A stretch of 64,000 nt of DNA from Catenaria anguillulae PL171 (taxonomy: Eukaryota > Blastocladiomycota > Blastocladiomycetes > Blastocladiales > Catenariaceae), in contig MCFL01000025.1 in NCBI GenBank assembly GCA_002102555.1, positions 1-64,000 on the forward strand, in the 5' to 3' direction. The translations under genes and the position numbers were made by a program. Below are positions 46,101-56,742 of the stretch, piece by piece (the stretch's first letter is position 1; every line of letters starts with the position of its first letter). The notes below the pieces were generated by a model. The model worked only from the letters and a program-made list of their open reading frames with translations. It ran no database searches and was not told the DNA's origin.

Positions 46101-47886
46101 TCTTGAAAGTGTTCTTGACATTGATGACGCGCAGTCATGGAATCAATGTACTGGGCAATGTGCGGCGGCGGCGTGGTGAGCTGGGCGCCACCCGTGGCTG
46201 GCAGGCCGGTTGCAATGCGAATTGCGTTTTCGACAATGCGCAAGGTATCGGGATCATGTTGCTGAGATTCGGCGCCTGTCGACGACAAGGCTTGCTGGTT
46301 TTGCTGCTGATGTGACGTGATCATGGACGACGACAAAGAGGAAGACTGCTGCGATTGCATCGTGGCCGAAATCATGGGTTCAACCACAATTGAACTGGGC
46401 GTTTCCGTCGCCGGCAGAGGAGGAGAAGGGCGGGCAAACTCGGGGACGCACCATCGGACGACGAGTGCGACGCGGTCATGTGCTGGTACTGTTGTTGGGA
46501 CAAGAGTTGTTGCTGCTGTTGTTGAGCCTGCTGGGACAAGAGACCACCAAGTGCTTGACCGTGCAGCATGACGGGACTGTGGGATGCCGACGTGTTGAGT
46601 GAGGTGATTTCAGGTGTCATGATTGTGCTCGATGGCCCGGCCGCAGCGGCACCACCAGTTCCGGAAACGCTCGCGACCATCGATGCGCCGACGGCAACCA
46701 TTCCGTTACTGTCGCTGCCCGAAGACCCCGACGACGACTCGCACGTGAAGGCTGTGGACGTGGCGGCGGTCGTGTTGGAGGCGATCGACGACATACTGTC
46801 TCGCTGTGCCAGCGAAGGTGCCGACAATGTCGACTGTTGATGTTGTTGCTGGCGCAAAAAGGCGACCTGCTCGGCATGGAACTTTGCCGCGTCCGCACTG
46901 TCGACACCCTCATCGTCACTGTCGCTGATCTCGGACTCGGAAATCACAGATCCAATCGTTTGACACATTTTGGCAGCTTCGGCAGCCATAGCTACGGACT
47001 TGGCGGCGGCTTCGCGCGCGGCGAGGGCTGCAGCTTGAGCGGCAGACACGTGGTTGGCCGAGGCCGAGGTTGAGCTGATGGCGGCGGATGTTGAGGACGT
47101 GGCAAGACTGGTGCGCTGCGGCTGTTGTGGCACCATATCTTGACCGGCAACTCCCACGCTGCTCGTGACATGAGCACCAAGCTGGCCATGAGTCGCCGAA
47201 CTCGTTGCGACGGACGATCTGGCGGCCGAGAAGCGTTGTTGCTGTTGTTGTTGACTCGTCGCCAGTGTCGAAACGCTCCGAGTTTCTTGTGATTCACCTG
47301 ATAAAGTCGCGGCATTCGAGGCCGGTGACCCGCCTGCGAAACTGGCGGACGTCGAACTGGCTTGAGATTGGTGGACCTGCGTTTGTTGTTGCTGCAGGGC
47401 CATCCCGGATCCAACCCCGCCAGCGGCCGAGACCAAGGACGAGGCCGGACGCGATCCAGCCTTGGGCACAAGAGTCACGGTGCGATCGGGCACAGCGAGC
47501 GAATACCGCTTGCACACTTTGGTGCACGAGTTGACGCCGTCGCCGACGACCAGGTCCGGGCGTGGTCGTAGTCTTGATCACAGTAGTCATGCAAGAACTT
47601 GATAAAGGTCGTCTTTCCTGACTGCGTCGTGCCTGTCAAAGCACAAATGTCAGCGCTGGTGAGAGGCTCGCCCCGCTGAACTTGACCGCCAGATCGCGTT
47701 GAGTTGAGAGACGAACGAACCGATCAGCGGCAAAATGGCCTTGCTTGCGGAGTTGGGAGATTTGACCGGAGCCGACGCCGTCTTGCACTCGCTGGCGGCC
47801 GTGGTCGTGGCCGTCGTCGCGCGGGCCGGGGTGGCCTGGCTGCCTGAACCGTTCTGCTGCTGCTGCTGCTGAGATGCGGACATCAT
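43198..47886 (-). CDS. large Gln/Ser-rich GTPase with split G domain
   Basis: The G1 loop GTTQSGKTT follows the strand ADICALT near 47640, and G3 is LIDTPGLLD near 44670. Between them lie nearly 1000 residues of Gln/Ser/Thr-rich low-complexity sequence with an Ala-rich AAAVGGMVGAGIGAAAASG segment. After G3 come ALVYVIN, DRPYDSASLEAL and LIVIHSSYN, a possible G4 region, then a C-terminal coiled coil (ELAKWTRKLGEEKKKVAELE). Introns at 44480-44547 (GTCCGT) and 43966-44046 (GTACGC) fit well. A short intron near 47700 and single missing bases near 45060, 46445 and 47550 are inferred. The start is at 47886 (MMSASQQ). Dynamin-, septin- or AIG1-like identity was not settled. Confidence 0.6.
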
Positions 47887-48303
47887 GATGACGACGTTCG
47901 ATTGGCAGAAGCCTGGAGAGGCGGTCTCGGATTCGTGGACAGCAACTAGGCTGCAACGTGGAGGGGAGTGCGCTCGGTATTTGTAGGGGCGAAGCGCATT
48001 GTGCATTCATTACAGGTACCGCTTTCGCCGGTGGCACCAGAGCCCCCCCCCCCCCCCCCACCCCACAAAAGCGGTCGGCACAGCAAACCACAACGGTCAG
48101 TTGGCATCGTAGATCGCGTCGCCCAAGTCATGTCTCGCATCGAATCTCACAGCCAACAAATAAGGGCACATGCGGACTGCATTTCGCCGGGACGGGACAA
48201 ACAATGAAGCCAAAGTATTCAATCGGTTTCGGCCGGCATGACCAGAGCCATTCATTCGCAAAAACAAAGGACAAAAGGAGGTCGAATCGCAACTTCAATC
48301 AAC
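47887..48303. other. intergenic with 16-base poly-C
   Basis: No gene supported. A run of 16 C lies at 48044-48059, upstream of the GTPase start. Confidence 0.55.
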
Positions 48304-49455
48304 TCAGTCCAGCAACCCAAGCGATTGCTGCATTTGGACCAAAGCTTGAACTGCCGTTTCTGCAATCCGCTCGATCGCATCAACCGACACAACGACCGCC
48401 GACCGGTACGAGTGCGACTGCTCGGCCACCAGCCCAATAGCGTCACCCAACACCGACTGCAAGTTCAACAAGAGCAGCCTCACTGCTTCAATCCGCTCAG
48501 CGTCCGACCCCAGCAGCTCCGGCCTCGGATCCTCTAAAAGGTTATCGACCAGGGTCTTGACGTCCAAGAAGGTTTCTGCGGTCATCTCCGTCGCCACCTT
48601 GTACGTATCCGTCTCTGTGACTTTGGACCACCCGATACGCAGCTGGTTGAGCCCATACGTCAATGCGTGCACAAGGGCCTCGACGGCGGCAACCGATGCG
48701 GCCTCCATGTCGCCGGCATTGTCGGCCCGCAAAATCGCGGTAATCAGCTCGCGCGGCCCAGTGAGCCAGCGATCGTCGGCAAACTCGCTGGGAAGCAATT
48801 GCGGAGGCTTGATGCGAGCGGCCGCGCGGTCGGCCTTGATTTCGGCAATGACTTTTTCGGGAAAGACGGGCGGGACAAAGTCATCATCGTCATCTTGGTC
48901 ATTTCCGCCGTCTCCCTCGTTGGTACCGGGAGATGCCGGGGCCGTGGTGATGGACTCCGCAGTCGACCCGCCCTCGACGGATGGGGCAATCACTGACGTG
49001 GACGCCTTGGTCGACAACGAAACAGCGGCCAAATCAGCATCGAGCTCTTGGTGCAGAGGGTCCGAAGGGTCAATGTCGCCTGCAAGCCAATCTTCCGTCT
49101 TTTCGGCACGCTCAATCACGGCGTACTGGGCGCGGAGCAGGGCAAGCTCGTCTGCATGAAAGCAAGCGGTAGCAAGGGAAGTGAGCATGACTGGTGGGAT
49201 AAGGACCAGAGTAGAGATGCGTGGGAGACGGACCTTTGCGTGCAGCAAGTTCCTCCTCCAGCTCGCGGACACGTTTGGCCTTGATGGTGATAAACTTTTG
49301 AAGCTCGGCCTTCTTTTCCTCGTTGGTGGCCGTTGTGAAGCGGTTCGCAATAAGCGTCTCTTTCTGCGCATTCATCCAAGTGTATGAGCGGTTCGTCTGT
49401 ACAACGGAAGAGACAGCATGGGGCAAAGGTGAAGCGCACTTACTGTAGAAGACAT
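48304..49455 (-). CDS. unknown acidic coiled-coil protein
   Basis: Exons 49455-49444 (12 nt), 49396-49234 and 49151-48304 give 340 aa. The 47-nt first intron uses GTAAGT and the 82-nt second uses GTCCGT; the sum is divisible by three. Residues about 15-60 are a strong coiled coil (NEEKKAELQKFITIKAK). An acidic DQDDDDDF stretch precedes a helical C-terminal half with regular hydrophobic spacing (TETDTYKVATEMTAETFLD). No catalytic motif or known family was recognised. The four-codon first exon depends on its splice sites and is the least certain part. Confidence 0.65.
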
Positions 49456-50068
49456 GCTGGCTTGAGACGTGGGATGAGGGGCAGTGAGTCGGAGGTGGGT
49501 GGTGCGATACTGGAATACGCTGGGTATCTTCTAATACAGCCAAAAGGCCTCCTTGCATGCATTCATTGATGGCGCAATGTCTCGTGGAAGCAAAATGCAA
49601 GGAAGGAGCGAGGACCGCTCAAGTAGCCGGCTCATTTTTGTCCATGGCACTGTGGCGTTTCGAGCTGGCAGCTGGGTGGCGCGAACCGACTCTGAACCGA
49701 ACTTGAGTAGTTACATACGAAGACGCGTTGGCTGTCGAAACGACAAATGCGAGACAGATGGCAATGAAAGTCCCGATTCTCTCATCGGGAAATGCAATTG
49801 GGCGATGGTCAGCAATGACTGGACATGGAATGCGATTGCCGCAGATAGGTGAAGGTGAGTCGGGCAGCAGTTTGGAGCAGTTCGGCATATCGGGCTATCT
49901 CAACCGATCGCCGTCCATCGACTTTGTTTGAAGCGTTGGGTCGCGATTGCAGCCTATCGCTCGGAATGCTGTGCAATTTACATATTGGCATTGAATACAC
50001 ATTAACTTCGACTTCATTCACACCTACTGCAATCCCGCCTCTGTCTCCTCAAGTAAGGAAATCCACCA
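49456..50068. other. intergenic, 3' flank of Plavaka-type element
   Basis: No gene supported. The downstream terminal repeat of the transposon, if any, was not recognised. Confidence 0.4.
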
Positions 50069-53000
50069 TCAACGCAGCCGATGCAAGAACCAAGAGCTCC
50101 GTTGCTGAGATACTGCCTCCTTGTCGACAAACACGTTGAGCAACCATTTTGCACACTTCTCAACGCAATTGTCACGATCGATACCTTCTTCGGATGCGAG
50201 CGCTCCAAAGTATGGGACCAGATGTGCCGCTGAGACAAATTGGTCCAATCCGATTACGCCGAGTCGTCCCCTTGCCAACACAGGCACACCACTTGATCGC
50301 TCGAAAAGGAGAATGTCACCGCCAGGCATGAATCGCGTGAAATATTGGCCGAATGCGACAATGTAAGAGGTTGGGGTCGACTTGGGGTCGTAAACTGCTT
50401 CAATTGAGGAAAAGTAATCGAATTGGATGAAGAGCCGGGGAAGGAAAATGGAGTAGGTATCGTTGAGATTGTCGATCTGTAAAGTGAACGAATGAACACG
50501 TTGGTCATTGCATGCATGCTGGCTTTGTGCTGGTTGCCACCAAAAGATTGGGTCAATATTTTGACGGAAATAGACGAACCACAGCAAAATCTCGACGGAC
50601 GTGCCCGTGGAACTTGGTTACTCGGCCGAATATGGACTCCTCCACCACGGCCTGCGCGAGGTTGCTCCAACGATCAATGACCAGTTTTTCTGCAGGTGAC
50701 ACCTGCATATGTGGGAAAGCGATGTGGAAAGGTCAAATCGGCAATTGCTTCGTGAGATGCATAGGGTGAGCAGCGTACATTGTAAACTCGATACTTGAGC
50801 GCCTCGTTGACTGCGGCTGCATTGAATGACCCGTATTTTTTGCCCCTGTGTTGGGAGGTATATGCAAGTTAGCGGAGGCTCACGCAATGTTGCCAGCGCG
50901 ACGGCACACCTTCAAACGAAACTAGGAAACGTACTCAATCGACGTCATGACGTACTCCCCGAAAAGCCTCTTCAAACCTTTCAAATCTGCGAATCGCTGC
51001 TCCAAGTCCTCGAGCGCGTGGTACGCTGGTCCCCGTTTTGCACGTAGCTTGGTGTAAATCGACCAACAATGCTTGTCAACGCCACGTACTTCGCCCGCTG
51101 GCGGAACTGCTGGTCTTGCGCTCGCCTTTTCCCCTGTATCTGCTCGGTTTTCGTCTATGCCATCGCCTGTATCCGCCTCGTCGGCCTCATCATCCTCGCT
51201 CACCTCGCCTGTTTCTTCGGCGGCATCGTTACCGTCAATGCGACTGGTTGATTTGACATGCACAGCAGACTCGAGTGGGACCAAAGGGCAACGCGGATCA
51301 TTGTCACGGGCGCCGTCACGCACTTCTTCAACGTGGCGCAGGATTGCCTGTGCTGTGGGACCCAGTTGCGGAGGTTGACGAGGCCAGGATGGAAGAGGGC
51401 GAGATGAGCAAACTGGGAGCAAAATGCATCATAAGCGATGACACGGTTGAATGCCGACAGTTCGAGGCTTCCACGCCCATTCGTGCGTTTGGCAGGTGCC
51501 TTGACTGATGACTTGTGCATGAGCTCGGCATGCAAGGCCGTCGTGGTGCCGTGAGTTGTGCCAAATTTGGTCGTGGATCGGTCAAAATGGTTGGTCATGT
51601 GCAGAACCAATGCTTGTGGGACCGGTGCGTCAAAGACATTGAAAAACTCCGCGACAAGGAAAAAGAAGTTGTCAAGCTCGTCATTGAGTTCCTCCAGCAT
51701 GGACGACGTGATGACGCGTGCACGGGCAATATGCATGAGAATGGCAAACGAAGTGAAAGTGCCGACGACAAGCATGTTGATGAGTTCCGAGTCAATGCCA
51801 TCGAAAAAATCGACAAGGAGAAGCGGAAACACCTGGATGCACAGCGTCAGTCAAGCATGACGGTGCCAACTCAAAAACAGAGACGTACACAGGCAAGCGA
51901 GTGCCACTCGGCTCCAGTCAACAGCGTAAAGTCTGAGATGGATAACGCCCGAAGTGAGCTGGCGGTGCACATTGGAACAGCGTGCAGGCGACGAAAGAGT
52001 CGCTGGCGTAACCCAGGCTTCTTCGAAAACTCTGCTTGCAGTGCGCCACAGAGATGTCGACCAAATACGCCGATTAGCAGTTGGTGCAGCTCGTCCGCGG
52101 CAAAAGTCGAGAATATATTGAAGTTGTTCGGTAAACCCCATAAGCCCGACTAGAAGAAACCGACGTGTCAGCTTGTTCGCACCTCGCGAAAGTTGGAGCA
52201 AAGATGCACATACCCAAACACTCAGATGTATGCCATCATCTTTCTCTTTGGTCTGAACGCCTGTTTTGGTAACGAGCTCCGAATTGGCGGCGGCGTACAA
52301 CGCTTGAATATCCTTTGTGCTGCGCGGTTCGGGATCCTTGCATCGTTCCGCAAAAGAAGCAATTGTGGCAGGACAAATGGGACACGCGCGGTTTTGCTTC
52401 GTGAGACTGATGAGAGCGAGCTCAGGCAAGTCGGCAATGTAGAGGAGGATGTGGGGGTGTGCCATGTAGAATTCCCCGCTGGGGAAACGCAATGGGGTAC
52501 CACTAAACGAAGACGGCAATAATCAAAACGGAGTACACCATATGTCAGTCGCAAGCAAAGGTGAGGAAGGATGAGGAGCTCAGACAAGGGCAAGGGCAAT
52601 GACGCACTGTTCACAGGCATTCACGAATGCGGGATCATTGAAGAAAAGGTGGCGCATGGCCGAATGGAAAACCGTTTTGTTGATATGAGATGCGTCGGTC
52701 ATAACAGAAACGTCAAGATGCTCTTCTGCGGGTTGGACCAGGTAGCCGACAAGGATGGATGCACCTGAACTTGGGCTGGCGCGCGCATCCGAAGAGTGCA
52801 TTGCACAAGTGAGGTAGAGTGGCCAGAGTGTACGGCGGTTGAATACCTGTGCATAACACAGCACAAAGGGTCAATTCGTATCCGCATCAAACACAGTAAT
52901 GAACAGTACGTACAACGCTTTTATCCGAGGCGAGAACCAGTGGAATCAACACGTGGCCAAATGGAAGCAATTTGAGAGCCTCGGCCCAAGCGTCGCCAGG

Positions 53001-53985
53001 TTTGATGTCACCAAAGACTCGCTCAAGCCCATTTTCCGTTGAGCGCAGGTGCACTTCGGGCTCCATCGAAAGTTTGGTAGCGAGATGCGGTCGAGAAACG
53101 AGCGTTTCGACGCACGACATGAAGTTTCGGTAGTACAAGGGGTACTCGCGGTCATGTTCGTCGTGGAAGACAGCCTTTTCGCCAAGTAAAGCAAAGTCGG
53201 ATTCCATGAGTTCCCGCCCTTTTGCTGGCGACAAAATTTCGTCGCGCCGTTCAGGAAAGTGGGCAAGAAGGAGATTGTTGAGTGCGTGGGCCTGGGCGTC
53301 AGATAATCGTGCCTCGACGTTGGTATAGGAGGACAATTCGAACGAAAACATGGACGGAAATGGGTCATATGGCGGCCGGTCCTGGTTGGGCGGCTTTGGA
53401 TGGAGATGTTCTGGGATTGTCGCTGGATCGAGTGGAATCGGTGAATGGCAATCGGCGGCAAGAAACTTCCCTGTGAACGCAAAGAGCAATCAGTCGACCG
53501 TCAATTGTTGGAGGCTCGAGAAACGCAGCATTCCTGTGCACACCTGCTTCATAGTAGCGGAACCCGCGAACGTTGTAACCAGACTCTTTTCCTCCCTCGC
53601 TTGACGTATCTGCCGGCCTGTCCTCATCGACTTCCATTCTGTCGTCGCCACCAGTATCCCCAGATGTCGCCGATTCGCGCAGGTCCGGCATTTGAAACAG
53701 CTCAAAGGTTGGCTCGGGACTCGGTGGAGGCCCATCAGGAAAGCCTGGCGGGACGAATGCTGGATCGTGGCCGGGAAGAAACACCTCTGCGGGCGTGCTA
53801 CCTGCAGAGCGTTGGCTTGTTGGTGGGCTCGAGGCGCAAGAGCCATTAGGCTTGTGGCCCCAATGGACTTTGCGCCCATGGCTGGTCGCGAAGCGTTTCG
53901 AGCAATATTGACACGGGAACTTGAAGGGACGGTCCTGCTCGCCAGGGTTTGAATCGGCATTGTCACGGGTATTCAAGGTATTCAT
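50069..53985 (-). mobile_element. Plavaka-type (KDZ) transposase gene
   Basis: Minus-strand gene in several exons and frames. The N-terminus carries a C2H2 finger (CQYCSKRF, then HWGHKPNG). Then come IDGRLIALFAF and PLYYRNFMSCVETLV. The core has PHILLYIADLPELALISLTK followed by CPIC, then LEELNDELDNFFFLV and FNRVIAYDAF. The C-terminus has GPAYHALEDLEQRFADL, YIVAFGQYFTRFMPGGD, LARGRLGVIGLDQFV and AAHLVPYFG. This order (finger, split nuclease core, YSAD/YIAD-CP block, conserved HLVPYFG end) fits fungal Plavaka elements, cut-and-paste transposons of the KDZ group. Exact introns and frame breaks (one near 53490) were not all resolved, and no terminal inverted repeats were found by eye. Confidence 0.7.
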
Positions 53986-54474
53986 GCTGACAAGCCATCT
54001 ACTCGGAAGTATTCATAGTTGAGAAGCACAAGTCGCCGCCGTTGAAGGACATGAGAGTGAGAAGAGAAACCAAATGAGGTCGCTGAGAGACTTACTCAAG
54101 TGACGCCCAGGCCCGACATGTGCTCTCATGACACCCCTCACGGATAGCATCCTGCGTGCGCTACAAAGCGTTTCAGTCAGTGACGTGGCGGTGGAAAATA
54201 GTCACAGCATCTTGCGTTTGGAACAGCGATTTCCGGTCGTAGTGTGCGATCGGTGGCGATGGACAGAGATCGCAAGGTGTCGTTGCGTTTGTTCGCATTC
54301 TCTCACGCGTCGGCGTGTATCCTATTCGCCTTCGACGTAAGTGGCGGTGTTTCAGATCCATATGACGGCATTCCGTATCGAGCACGTTTTCTGTCCCCAT
54401 GGCAAAGCACTGGCGTCGATTGCCGCACCAGCAGGACATATATAGAGCCGAACCACCCCCGCCCATCCTCGGCC
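53986..54474. promoter_or_regulatory. upstream region with TATA box at 54439-54446
   Basis: CATATATAGAG lies about 30 bp before the first ATG (54475) and 75 bp before the second (54517) of the next gene, a good TATA candidate. The rest shows no gene. Confidence 0.5.
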
Positions 54475-56186
54475 ATGGCCTTCAACGACTGCCGAACCAA
54501 GGGTCGATCATGCCACATGTCTCACAACAGCATGGACGCCGAACAATTCAAAGCCTACCTAGCATCCATGTCCGAAGCCGAGCGGGCTGGATTCCTTGCG
54601 AGCTTCCTCGCCCCTGTTGCTGGTCCATCGACCCAACCGCCGGCTGCCACCTCCAACCACCTTCCTCGGTCCGCCATCGAGCCAGTTCCGCCTTCCCCGC
54701 TCGCGCCCATGCGACTGGCTTATAACCCCACGCCCGCGTCGCCTCGTACCACTGCACCCGCCGCATCCCGCGCTATGACAACAGCACCGCCTAACTTGAG
54801 GCCAACCACGACCACATCTGTCCCTAGTACCGTGATCAACACCAACTCGTCCCCGCTTGGACACCCCATGGTCCCAAACGGTGCTTCTCCGTTGACTTCC
54901 GCATTGTCTACGGCCACCTCGACGCCCACGCACACTATGTCGCGCCAAGCTCGCAAGTTCCGCTCGATTGACGACGCCGCCGCGACCATGTCTCAAGATG
55001 AAGTTCTCGAGTCGCTCAAGCGTCCTTTGGAGGCTGAAACGACGCCGTTAAAATCCAACAAAAAGTCGCGGTCGTCCGGCGCAAAGGCCAGTTCCGCTGC
55101 CAAGGACGACAAAGATACTGAAAACTGGAAGACTTTGGTCTCCGGGTACATCCGTGCGCGCCTCTATGCGCTCCTTCCATCAGATTTCCAGGAAGCGGCC
55201 ATCGTTATTCAACTTGCAACTGGAGCGCCGGACGACTTCTTCACTGTGTCCGAGGTATGACTCGCATTCATTCGCTGATCGATGACCACGCAACAATGCT
55301 TTACCTCATGTTGCTGACCGTCTCTCTGTAGTACTCGAGTCTCCTCGGTCGCGCAAGAAAGACTTTGGCGACACGGCAGGCAACCGCGATCAGCACCCTT
55401 CTCAGGGTTCGGGCCAACGTGACGCTCATGCGCCAGCTTGGCGTGGAGCTGGCGTCTGCATCTGTCGACCCAACAATGGTTGTGCGCCGGTTTTCCGCCA
55501 AGCCTGACGACTGGGCTACCATTGTCATGGTGGAGGCAAGCAAGGTGACCGGTCAAGAGACAACTTTCAAGATCCGCTCGCTTTTTGCGAAATTCGTTCT
55601 TCTCGTGATCGAGAAGTCTTGTATGTCTGCAGTCTCAAGTTTCCGGATGTGCTCGTTGACTGATCACCTCGTTTCTCGTTTCACAGCGCCCAACTTCGCT
55701 GATGCGCTGTCAAAGCAGCTCATCGCCGCACACAATCTGGACAAGGAGGCGAAGAGTCCCCAACCGTCTTCTCCCTTCCTCAAGGACCACCTGGTTGGTC
55801 TCATCGCCGTCTCCGTGGTGATGGTATGCCTATCCCGCTCGCTCCAGCCATAGTCATGCACATCCTCAAACTCAAACCGTTGATTGTGCTTCCATTTCTA
55901 GTTCATTGTCGGCTCGATTCCGCATCTTCCCGACGACTCTGTACTTGCCTCGCAAATGACAGGGTCCAAGGAACGGGAAACCAAGGCCAATGCGATTGCC
56001 GCCTACTTTTTGGCAAATCCGCAGGACCGCCTCTTGCAGGCGGTTGTGGACGGCCTGCGCGACGTGTACCACACCGTTGACGTGTTTGCGGCCAAGAAGT
56101 GCGGCCTGGCGGTTTCGGAGGAGCCGGACGATGGCGAAGACGAGAATGGGCAGCAAGAAGGTGGCGGCGAGGATGAGGGTGTTTGA
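54475..56186 (+). CDS. unknown protein, disordered N-terminus and helical C-terminus
   Basis: Four exons, 54475-55254, 55332-55620, 55687-55823 and 55902-56186, give 496 aa. Introns are 66-78 nt with GTATG donors, unlike the GTACG donors of most neighbours. Residues 1-200 are Ser/Thr/Pro/Ala-rich. A basic patch (LKSNKKSRSSGAKASS) precedes a globular helical part beginning TENWKTLVSGYIRARLYALL. Later blocks are RRFSAKPDDWATIVMVEA, PNFADALSKQLIAAHNLD and LANPQDRLLQAVVDGLRDV, with an acidic tail. No known domain was recognised. The position next to a Plavaka transposase and its different donors raise the possibility of an expanded or element-linked family. An in-frame ATG at 54517 is the alternative start. 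Confidence 0.65.
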
Positions 56187-56742
56187 GTCGTTTGCTGCTG
56201 TCGGTTGTTCTAAAGAATGTATTTGTGAAATAATGTATACGCCGCTGTACCGCCTGAACCTCGTTATTACCGTCATCGTGCGTGAAGTGCGCATGAGACG
56301 AGCCGATGTAGTCGCCTTGTACTCTGCCATTCGTGGCGATAGGCCACCATCGCCCAAATGTGCTGGCTGTACATCACTTGCGATAGCTTGCGATTGAACA
56401 ATGAGAATCGAACGATTTCGCATAGTATCGCTCAAGATGGCCACACCACCATGCCAGGTAATCGCTCGCCATGGGCAGCGATTCCAAACGATTGCTTGAC
56501 TAGAATGTGCGGCGATGTATCGCCATGTCGAGCCAGCACCAAGGCAACTGGGCGATCGACGTCAGTAGCCAGAAATCTATTTGCTATCGAAAAATGGCAC
56601 GACATCACTGAGCATCTCGTGAAATCGACGGCGATTCTGGCCAGAACGGTTTCCCGATGCTATTGGTGGGTGAATGATAATCTATACAGGTCGTTACCTC
56701 AAAGCAAAACTCTCTTCCCTGATTGATGGGAATGATTTCCCG
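56187..56742. other. convergent intergenic region
   Basis: About 550 bp between the unknown gene (+) and the end of the TmcB-like gene (-). No gene supported. Confidence 0.5.
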
